From assembly GCA_022701475.1 (NCBI GenBank), contig JAKOOI010000343.1, positions 1 through 5,040 of the forward strand: 5,040 bases of DNA. Reading direction: 5' to 3'. The translations under genes were made by a program, and so were the position numbers. Positions 1 to 5,040 of the stretch are shown here, piece by piece (positions within the stretch are counted from its first letter, which is position 1; each line of letters starts with the position of its first letter). This DNA is from Weeksellaceae bacterium (lineage in GTDB: Bacteria; Bacteroidota; Bacteroidia; Flavobacteriales; Weeksellaceae). The notes under the pieces are model-generated. The model did no database searches, was not told the DNA's origin, and saw nothing but the letters and a program-made list of their open reading frames with translations.

Positions 1-758
1 TGATCGGTGATGATCAAACCATCGATACCCGGAAATATACCGTTCTGTGCTTTAATATTCCCGGAAACGGATACGACGGGTTCCTGTGGGAACAATATGA
101 AGACTTTACCCCTGCAGATATGGCCTCCATTTTCCTGAAAGGCCTGGAATGCCTCAGGATCGGGAAGCTTTATGCCCTGATCGGAGGATCGCTGGGCGGA
201 GGGATCGGCTGGGAAATGCTGTCCCAGGCCCCGGAGCTTACTGATATTTTTATTCCCATTGCCTGTGATTACAGAACCCACGACTGGCTCCATGCACAAT
301 GTCTCGTGCAGAAATTCCTGCTGGAGCAACCGGAACAGCCGCTGCAGAAAGCACGCATCCATGCCATGCTCTGCTACAGGACTCCCGAATCACTTAACCA
401 AAGGTTCCGGAACCGTTACAACAGTGAAAAGGGACGGCTGGAATCCGAAGACTGGCTGGTGTATCATGGAAATGCCCTGAATGAAAGGTTTGCCGTACAG
501 GCTTACCGGCTCATGAACCATCTCCTGATGAACATCAACACCGATGAAAAGAGACTGAACCGGATCACAGCAGAAATCCATCTGGTCTCAGTGGATACGG
601 ATCTTTTTTTTCCGGCCCCGGAAATACGGATGTGTTATGAAAGGCTGGCAGAAGAAAAAGATAACGTCTTTTATCATGAGATAAAATCTATCCACGGACA
701 CGATGCCTTTCTCATGGAATACGAACAATTGAATGCCATCATTAAAGATATTTTATAA
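1..758 (+). CDS. metX: MetX-like homoserine O-acyltransferase, C-terminal part (5' end outside window)
   Basis: This enzyme would transfer an acetyl (or succinyl) group from acyl-CoA to the hydroxyl of homoserine, in the cytoplasm, as the committing step of methionine synthesis. The frame is open from base 3 with no stop before 756-758, so the gene starts upstream; the ATG at 120 is internal. The segment before it (IDTRKYTVLCFNIPGNGYDG) matches the 'AIDT..YFVIC.N..G' region of MetX. The alpha/beta-hydrolase triad is visible: nucleophile Ser in GGSLGG (codon 189-191), Asp in SVDTDLFFP (600-602) and His in HGHDAFL (699-701). The SxxTDxLF and GHDAFL motifs separate MetX from generic hydrolases. 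The nucleophile elbow has Leu where MetX usually has Met (GGSMGG). Roughly the first 100 residues are probably missing. The homoserine dehydrogenase follows 58 bp downstream, probably in the same transcript. Acyl-donor choice cannot be settled from this part. Confidence 0.85.
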   Translation, partial: IGDDQTIDTRKYTVLCFNIPGNGYDGFLWEQYEDFTPADMASIFLKGLECLRIGKLYALIGGSLGGGIGWEMLSQAPELTDIFIPIACDYRTHDWLHAQCLVQKFLLEQPEQPLQKARIHAMLCYRTPESLNQRFRNRYNSEKGRLESEDWLVYHGNALNERFAVQAYRLMNHLLMNINTDEKRLNRITAEIHLVSVDTDLFFPAPEIRMCYERLAEEKDNVFYHEIKSIHGHDAFLMEYEQLNAIIKDIL

Positions 759-816
759 AACAAAGGATGCTGCAGAATCCCGGCTCAGTAAAATATCAGA
801 TTAAATACGTAAAACA

Positions 817-2349
817 ATGAATACAAAAAACAATATACACGAAATAAAATTTTTGAAGCACCGGTCCATCATTAAATTTGAAGGGGAAGATTTCCTGGGA
901 GAAATAGGGATAGACGGGCGCATTTTTAAAGCCCTTACGCTGGCACGAATCAGTGTAGGCGTCATTTCCCAGCAGGCCATTGAAAACGGGCTTTCTATCC
1001 TCGTACAGGAAAAAGATTCCGAAAAAGCGGTAAACTGCCTGATTGATGAATTTGAAGCGGAAAGAAAGTCCGGGAAAGTATCCCAGATCTACAGCATCAA
1101 CAATGTTTCGGTACTGGGTTTCGTGACTGAAGATTTCAATAAAATCCTTTCGGAGCTGGCAAGGAACAATGTATTTCCATTGTTGCTCAACCAGAATGCA
1201 GCCGAAAAAAGGGTAAATATCGTAGTGACTTCATCCCAGGATGAAAAAGCGAAGAATATCATCGAATCCGAAATATCAAAAAAACCTAAAACGGTGCATC
1301 TGGCAATCATCGGTCACGGGAACGTAGGAAAAACCCTGATTGAGCAGTTGCTTGCCTCTTCTGAAGACATCAGGAGAAGAAAGAAAGTAGACCTGAAAGT
1401 GGTAGCTGTTGCCAATTCAAGGAAAATGGCTTTCAATAAAAAAGGATTCGGAAACAGCTGGAAGGATGAGGTGGAAGCAGCAGAACACCCGTCCAATGTG
1501 GAGGCACTGATTCATTTCTCAAAAGCAAATCAGCTGGAGAACCTGATCGTAGTGGACAACACTGCCAGCACAGACTTTGTTAAAAATTACCATACGCTGG
1601 CAGAAAACGGTTTTGATCTGGTGTCTTCCAACAAGATTTTTAATACGCTGCCCATTGAAGAATACCGTAAACTAAGATATACGTTGAACAAAAACAACCG
1701 CCGGTACCTGTATGAAACGAATGTCGGAGCAGGTTTGCCGCTGATTGATACCATCAGGCTCCTTCATCTCTCAGGGGAAAATATTACCCGGATCAAAGGG
1801 GTGTTTTCGGGAACGCTGAGCTACGTTTTCAATAATTTTTCCTTACGGGATGATCAATTCTCGGTCATTATTAACGAAGCACTGGAAAAAGGATATACCG
1901 AACCGGATCCCAGGGAAGATCTCTCCGGAAATGATGTGGCCAGAAAACTTCTCATCCTCGCCCGGGAACTGGATCTCATCAATGAATTCAAAGATATCAA
2001 CATACAGAATCTGGTTCCGGATCAGCTGCTTTCCGTCTCCAGAGCGGAATTCCTTTCCAGGCTGAACGAGCTGGATGAAGAATATCAGAGAATTAAAGAA
2101 AATCAGGAACCGGGGCATGTGCTGCGGTATGTCGGGGATCTTCACGGCGATTTGCAGAAAGACAAAGGCGAACTGGATGTAAACCTGATCTCAGTCCCCG
2201 CCGGATCTGCTTTAGGCCAGCTGAAAGGCTCGGATTCCATCTTCGAAATTTACACCGAAAGCTACGGTGAAAACCCGATCGTTATCATGGGTGCCGGAGC
2301 CGGAGCCAAAGTAACGGCCAGAGGCGTATTCGGCGATATTTTAAGATAA
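817..2349 (+). CDS. ACT-domain homoserine dehydrogenase (ThrA-like without aspartokinase)
   Basis: Reduces L-aspartate 4-semialdehyde to L-homoserine with NAD(P)H, feeding the methionine and threonine branches. The 510 residues align by eye with the C-terminal two thirds of E. coli ThrA. Residues about 12-80 and 95-155 resemble the two regulatory ACT repeats (ALTLARISVGVISQ matches ThrA ALSRARISVVLITQ). The Rossmann nucleotide-binding motif GHGNVG is at 166-171. The catalytic domain shows SSNK with Lys273, ETNVGAGLPLIDTI, GVFSGTLSYVFN, and GYTEPDPREDLSGNDVARK at 359-377. Glu362, Asp373 and Lys377 correspond to Glu208, Asp219 and Lys223 of yeast Hom6, so the site looks intact. The protein ends at GVFGDILR, near the natural ThrA end. 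The ATG at 817 is supported by an in-frame TAA at 802-804, so no kinase domain lies just upstream. No Shine-Dalgarno is visible. Its place between metX and metZ suggests a methionine-dedicated isozyme; feedback ligand unknown. Confidence 0.93.
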   Translation: MNTKNNIHEIKFLKHRSIIKFEGEDFLGEIGIDGRIFKALTLARISVGVISQQAIENGLSILVQEKDSEKAVNCLIDEFEAERKSGKVSQIYSINNVSVLGFVTEDFNKILSELARNNVFPLLLNQNAAEKRVNIVVTSSQDEKAKNIIESEISKKPKTVHLAIIGHGNVGKTLIEQLLASSEDIRRRKKVDLKVVAVANSRKMAFNKKGFGNSWKDEVEAAEHPSNVEALIHFSKANQLENLIVVDNTASTDFVKNYHTLAENGFDLVSSNKIFNTLPIEEYRKLRYTLNKNNRRYLYETNVGAGLPLIDTIRLLHLSGENITRIKGVFSGTLSYVFNNFSLRDDQFSVIINEALEKGYTEPDPREDLSGNDVARKLLILARELDLINEFKDINIQNLVPDQLLSVSRAEFLSRLNELDEEYQRIKENQEPGHVLRYVGDLHGDLQKDKGELDVNLISVPAGSALGQLKGSDSIFEIYTESYGENPIVIMGAGAGAKVTARGVFGDILR

Positions 2350-2360
2350 AGTGAAACGAA

Positions 2361-2543
2361 ATAATGTAACAATGTAATAATATAACAATGTAACAATATA
2401 GTAATATACAGTGTAACAATTTGCAAGCTATGAGCTCAGTGTAAATTAAATATACTTCTCATTAGATCATTAATACACTGAGACATTAAAACATTGGTAC
2501 ACTGCTATATTGATAAACTGGTACACTGTTACATTGGTAAATT
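2361..2543. repeat. Intergenic cluster of short AT-rich repeats arranged as a long imperfect inverted repeat
   Basis: Most of the 204-bp gap between the dehydrogenase and metZ consists of variants of TAACAATGTAA and CAGTGTA in the left half and their inverse (TACACTG, TTACATTG) in the right half. Exact pieces visible are: direct repeat TAACAATGTAA at 2367-2377 and 2383-2393; direct repeat TGGTACACTG at 2495-2504 and 2519-2528; inverted pair CAATGTAACA (2386-2395) with TGTTACATTG (2527-2536); and inverted pair CTCAGTGTA (2435-2443) with TACACTGAG (2474-2482). The last two pairs are nested, so the RNA or a cruciform could fold into one long imperfect hairpin with its loop at about 2444-2473. 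No reading frame here looks like a gene, and I see no convincing promoter. It may be a dispersed genomic repeat; a role in mRNA processing or termination is only inference. Confidence 0.7.
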
Positions 2544-2553
2544 TAAATAAAGT

Positions 2554-3714
2554 ATGGACAATTTTGAAACCCTTGCGATAAGGACACAGACGGAGAGAAC
2601 CCAGTTTGATGAGCATTCGACGCCGCTTTTCCTGACTTCGAGCTTTGTATTTGAAGATGCGGAAGATATGCGGGCGAGTTTTGCAGAAGAAAAGACAAAA
2701 AACCTGTACAGCCGGTTTTCCAATCCGAATGTTACGGAGTTTACCGAAAAAATCACGAAAATGGAGGGCGCTGAAGCCGGATATGCCTTTGCCACGGGAA
2801 TGGCTGCTATTTATTCCACTTTCGCCACTTTGCTGAATGCCGGCGATCATGTGGTAAGCTGCCAGTCGGTATTCGGGTCCACCCATACGCTGTTCACCAA
2901 ATATCTCCCGAAATGGAATATTGAAACCACATATTTCAAGGCGGAAGATGCGGAAAACGTGGAACAGCACATCCGGCCCAATACAAAAATCCTTTATCTG
3001 GAAACGCCTACCAATCCGGCGATTGAAGTGCTGGACCTGGAATTTTTCGGAAAGATTGCGAAGAAGCACAACCTTATCTTTATTGTGGATAATTGTTTTG
3101 CCACCCCGTATCTGCAGCAGCCGGTAAAATATGGTGCCGATATCGTAGTGCATTCCGCAACGAAACTGATTGACGGGCAGGGCAGGGTGCTGGGCGGCGT
3201 AGCAGTCGGCAGGGAAGACCTGATCCGGGAAATCTATCTCTTCGCAAGGAACACAGGGCCGGCAATGTCACCTTTCAATGCCTGGGTGCTTTCCAAAAGT
3301 CTCGAAACCCTTGCCGTGCGGGTGGAAAAACATTGCGAAAATGCCCTGAAGGTAGCTGGGTTTTTAGAGAGCCATCCTAAGGTGGAATTGGTAAAATATC
3401 CTTTTCTGCCATCGCACCCGGGTTATGAAACGGCAAAAAAGCAGATGCGGATGGGCGGAAACATTGTGGCCTTCGAAATCAAAGGCGGCATTGAAGGCGG
3501 AAGGGATTTTCTGAACAAGATTAAAATGTGCTCGCTTTCTGCCAATCTGGGAGATACCCGGACCATCGTAACGCATCCTGCCTCAACTACCCATTCCAAA
3601 CTGACGGATGAGGAAAGGAATGAAGTGGGAATCACGGCGGGCCTGGTCCGCTGCTCCGTAGGTCTGGAACATGCGGATGATATTATTGCGGATCTTAAAC
3701 AGGCACTGGATTAA
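2554..3714 (+). CDS. metZ: PLP-dependent O-acylhomoserine sulfhydrylase (MetZ type, Cys/Met metabolism family)
   Basis: Replaces the acyl group of O-acetyl- or O-succinylhomoserine with sulfide to make homocysteine directly, in the cytoplasm. Its 386 residues are normal for the fold-type I Cys/Met family. Visible features are YSRFSNPN (Tyr52 and Arg54, which in this family contact the PLP phosphate of the neighbouring subunit), the cofactor loop ATGMA (Gly82-Met83), the PLP-ring aspartate Asp179 in IVDNCFATPY, and the Schiff-base Lys204 in HSATKLIDGQGR. NLGDTRTIVTHPASTTH follows, then Arg366 in VRCSVGLEHADD, the expected carboxylate-binding arginine. SATKxIDGQGRVLGG and the N-terminal ETLAIRTQ...EHSTPLFLTSSF resemble MetZ more than cystathionine gamma-synthase or the longer MetY sulfhydrylases (about 430 residues). 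With metX in the same cluster the substrate is probably O-acetylhomoserine, but this is inferred. The ATG at 2554 begins directly at the conserved N terminus. Cystathionine gamma-synthase or methionine gamma-lyase activity is a less likely alternative. Confidence 0.88.
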   Translation: MDNFETLAIRTQTERTQFDEHSTPLFLTSSFVFEDAEDMRASFAEEKTKNLYSRFSNPNVTEFTEKITKMEGAEAGYAFATGMAAIYSTFATLLNAGDHVVSCQSVFGSTHTLFTKYLPKWNIETTYFKAEDAENVEQHIRPNTKILYLETPTNPAIEVLDLEFFGKIAKKHNLIFIVDNCFATPYLQQPVKYGADIVVHSATKLIDGQGRVLGGVAVGREDLIREIYLFARNTGPAMSPFNAWVLSKSLETLAVRVEKHCENALKVAGFLESHPKVELVKYPFLPSHPGYETAKKQMRMGGNIVAFEIKGGIEGGRDFLNKIKMCSLSANLGDTRTIVTHPASTTHSKLTDEERNEVGITAGLVRCSVGLEHADDIIADLKQALD

Positions 3715-3718
3715 TTCA

Positions 3719-3775
3719 ATAGGAACGGGCTTCAGCCCGTTTGATTATAAATGAAAATTAAATTGGCTTTAGCCT
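3719..3775. repeat. REP-like hairpin element with a decayed second copy
   Basis: Just after the metZ stop, AACGGGC (3724-3730) and GCCCGTT (3735-3741) form a perfect 7-bp stem around the loop TTCA. A second related core, GGCTTTAGCC (3765-3774), lies 37 bp on in the same orientation and differs by one base from GGCTTCAGCC (3728-3737) of the first hairpin; its outer stem is lost. A strong hairpin followed by a partner copy is the layout of REP-type repeats. I recall similar 'acgggcTTTAgcccgt' elements as common between genes in Chryseobacterium and relatives, but have not verified it. The hairpin could also attenuate or end metZ transcription, although the bases after it (TTGATTATAA) are not a clean U-tract. 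Confidence 0.65.
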
Positions 3776-3783
3776 AGACATAA

Positions 3784-4815
3784 ATGAAAAACGCACAACA
3801 ACTATACAAAGCATTGTCCGAGCGGATCCTGATTCTGGACGGAGCCATGGGGACCATGCTTCAGCGGTACAAATTTGAAGAAGAAGACTACCGCGGTGAA
3901 CGATTTAAAGACTGGGAGCATCCGGTAAAAGGCAATAATGACCTGCTTTCACTAACGCAGCCGCATGCCATTGAAGAAGTGCACAAAAAGTACCTGGAAG
4001 CCGGAGCGGATATTATTGAAACCAATACCTTTTCCGGAACCACCATTGCCATGGCAGATTACCATATGGAAGATCTTGTCTATGAGCTGAATTATGAATC
4101 TGCAAAAATTGCACGCAAAGCCTGCGATGAATACACGGATGCCGATCCGGATAAGCCGAGGTTTGTAGCCGGCTCGATTGGTCCCACCAACAGGACGGCA
4201 AGCCTGAGCCCGGATGTAAACGATCCCGGCTACAGGGCTATTACTTTCGAAGAACTGCGGGTTGCCTATAAACAACAGTGTGAGGCTTTGCTGGACGGCG
4301 GCTCGGATATCCTGCTGGTAGAAACCATTTTCGATACCCTGAATGCCAAGGCAGCACTTTTTGCCATCGATGAACTTCAGGATGAAAGAGGACTCCGCAT
4401 CCCGATTATGGTTTCGGGAACCATTACCGATGCTTCGGGAAGAACGCTGAGCGGGCAGACGGCAGAAGCTTTCCTCATCTCGGTTTCGCACCTCAACCTG
4501 CTCAGTGTCGGTTTTAATTGTGCGCTTGGAGCCAATCAGCTCACTCCTTACCTGGAAACACTGGCACACAATTCAGAATTCCATGTTTCCGCTTATCCGA
4601 ATGCCGGTTTGCCGAATGCTTTCGGGCAATACGATGAATCACCGGAATTTATGGCCGAACAGATCCGTGAATATGCCGAAAAAGGGCTGATCAATATTAT
4701 CGGCGGATGCTGTGGTACGACACCGGAGCATATCCGCGCCATCGCTGAACTGGTAGCAAGGTATCCGCCAAGAATAGTAACCCAGACCGTAGGATCTGAT
4801 TACTTTTTTAAGTAA
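3784..4815 (+). CDS. Homocysteine S-methyltransferase family protein (stand-alone MetH N-terminal module)
   Basis: Corresponds to the zinc-dependent homocysteine-binding barrel of cobalamin-dependent methionine synthase, which activates homocysteine as a thiolate for methylation. The 343 residues match roughly the first 330 of E. coli Met[23 protein letters not shown] near the start, [51 protein letters not shown], and [15 protein letters not shown]. All three zinc-binding cysteines are present: Cys246 in GFNCALG and Cys309-Cys310 in [10 protein letters not shown] (247, 310 and 311 in E. coli MetH). The pterin, cobalamin and reactivation domains are absent; the protein ends a few residues after ARYPPRIV, close to the domain boundary. 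Split MetH genes occur in Bacteroidota, but here the next gene is a desaturase rather than the remaining half. The partner must be elsewhere, or the enzyme uses another methyl donor (betaine or S-methylmethionine enzymes share this fold). The close match to MetH favours a split MetH. Confidence 0.88.
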   Translation: MKNAQQLYKALSERILILDGAMGTMLQRYKFEEEDYRGERFKDWEHPVKGNNDLLSLTQPHAIEEVHKKYLEAGADIIETNTFSGTTIAMADYHMEDLVYELNYESAKIARKACDEYTDADPDKPRFVAGSIGPTNRTASLSPDVNDPGYRAITFEELRVAYKQQCEALLDGGSDILLVETIFDTLNAKAALFAIDELQDERGLRIPIMVSGTITDASGRTLSGQTAEAFLISVSHLNLLSVGFNCALGANQLTPYLETLAHNSEFHVSAYPNAGLPNAFGQYDESPEFMAEQIREYAEKGLINIIGGCCGTTPEHIRAIAELVARYPPRIVTQTVGSDYFFK

Positions 4816-4818
4816 ATC
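4798..4818 (+). other. AT-rich hairpin across the methyltransferase stop codon
   Basis: GATTACTT (4798-4805) pairs with AAGTAAATC (4810-4818) around a TTTT loop, giving 8 base pairs with one bulged A (4816). It spans the TAA stop at 4813-4815. The stem is weak and no T-tract follows, so it is a poor candidate for a classical terminator. It may be chance in AT-rich DNA. Confidence 0.25.
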
Positions 4819-4843
4819 ACCAAAAAAGGAACGGAATTTAATA

Positions 4844-4875
4844 TTATGATAAGTTGAACCTAAAACTTAACATAA
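4844..4875. promoter_or_regulatory. Near-perfect 12-bp inverted repeat ending at the desaturase start codon
   Basis: TTATGATAAGTT (4844-4855) and AACTTAACATAA (4864-4875) are inverse copies with one mismatch (A4849 against A4870), separated by the 8-base spacer GAACCTAA. The right arm ends on the first base of the ATG at 4875. A symmetric site of this size suits a dimeric repressor operator controlling the desaturase. The same sequence in mRNA would form a hairpin beside the start codon and could affect translation. Neither role is shown; the symmetry itself is read directly. Confidence 0.45.
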
Positions 4876-5040
4876 TGGAAAAGCCGATCTACTTAAAAGA
4901 TTCAGATGATGCAAAACTGTTTAATGAATTAAGAAAAAGAGTGAACCGACGTGTAGAAGCAATTCCTGAAAACAGGGACCTGTATATTCAGCTCAAAGCC
5001 ATTATTTTGCCTTTGATCTATTTCGGGCTGTATGTGTTTG
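4875..5040 (+). CDS. Probable membrane fatty acid desaturase, N-terminal fragment (3' end outside window)
   Basis: An ATG at 4875 opens a frame that stays open to the window end, giving 55 residues. The start is MEKPIYLKDSDDAKLFNELR, followed by a basic stretch (KRVNRRVEAIPENRD) and then a hydrophobic segment (IILPLIYFGLYVF from about residue 43) that looks like the first membrane helix. This N terminus resembles the acyl-CoA/linoleoyl-CoA desaturases of Flavobacteriia, di-iron membrane enzymes that put double bonds into acyl chains. The diagnostic histidine boxes lie beyond the window, so the family call rests on the N terminus alone. There is no functional link to the methionine genes, and the 59-bp gap with an inverted repeat suggests separate control. 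Confidence 0.65.
   Translation, partial: MEKPIYLKDSDDAKLFNELRKRVNRRVEAIPENRDLYIQLKAIILPLIYFGLYVF

Noticed and set aside
120..758. MetX-like gene starting at the ATG at 120
   Set aside because: The frame is open to the left edge and the residues before this Met match conserved MetX sequence, so the ATG is internal and the gene is truncated by the window, not by mutation.
759..816. Promoter in the metX-dehydrogenase gap
   Set aside because: No clear Bacteroidota-type TTTG and TAnnTTTG pair or hairpin was seen in these 58 bp; co-transcription from upstream is simpler.
1843..2145. 100-residue open frame on the - strand
   Set aside because: It lies antisense to the conserved catalytic part of the homoserine dehydrogenase and has no independent support.
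2361..2543. CRISPR array
   Set aside because: The repeat units are about 8-12 bp, degenerate, irregularly spaced and change orientation midway; there are no uniform spacers.
2350..2553. SAM-responsive riboswitch upstream of metZ
   Set aside because: The gap is dominated by short degenerate repeats and lacks the GC-rich conserved stems and pseudoknot pattern expected of known SAM riboswitches.
2470..3153. 227-residue open frame on the - strand
   Set aside because: It is antisense to metZ, and its C-terminal end (NVTVYQFINIAVYQ and similar) is simply the translated intergenic repeat. It has no recognisable domain and overlaps a clearly coding gene.
3952..4569. 205-residue open frame on the - strand
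   Set aside because: It is fully antisense to the methyltransferase gene, whose motifs are intact, and shows no protein family features; it is a shadow frame.

Overview
The window reads as chromosomal DNA of a Bacteroidota, most likely a Flavobacteriia member close to Chryseobacterium. This placement is inferred from the character of the proteins, start codons preceded by A/T-rich leaders with no recognisable Shine-Dalgarno sequence, short AT-rich intergenic repeats, and a hairpin repeat with a GGCTTyAGCC core. It was not checked by database search.

Layout: all five genes lie on the + strand. (1) 1-758 is the C-terminal part of a MetX-like homoserine O-acyltransferase (alpha/beta hydrolase fold), cut off by the window's left edge. 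(2) 817-2349 is a homoserine dehydrogenase with two N-terminal ACT-like regions, resembling E. coli ThrA without its aspartokinase domain. (3) 2554-3714 is a PLP-dependent trans-sulfuration enzyme of the MetZ type. (4) 3784-4815 is a stand-alone homocysteine S-methyltransferase module equivalent to the N-terminal domain of MetH. (5) 4875-5040 is the start of a probable membrane fatty acid desaturase, cut off by the right edge.

The first four genes form a coherent methionine branch. Homoserine dehydrogenase makes homoserine from aspartate semialdehyde, MetX activates it as an O-acyl ester, MetZ exchanges the acyl group for sulfide to give homocysteine, and the methyltransferase module would begin its conversion to methionine. 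The remaining MetH domains (folate, cobalamin and reactivation) are not in this window; a desaturase gene follows instead.

The intergenic spaces hold most of the unexplained structure. The 204-bp gap between the dehydrogenase and metZ is filled with short repeats whose second half is the inverse of the first. The 69-bp gap before the methyltransferase holds a REP-like hairpin plus a decayed copy. A near-perfect 12-bp inverted repeat ends on the desaturase start codon. I found no tRNA, rRNA, CRISPR, insertion sequence or convincing riboswitch. The window is mostly ordinary amino-acid metabolism, and I see no clear evidence of a wholly new system.
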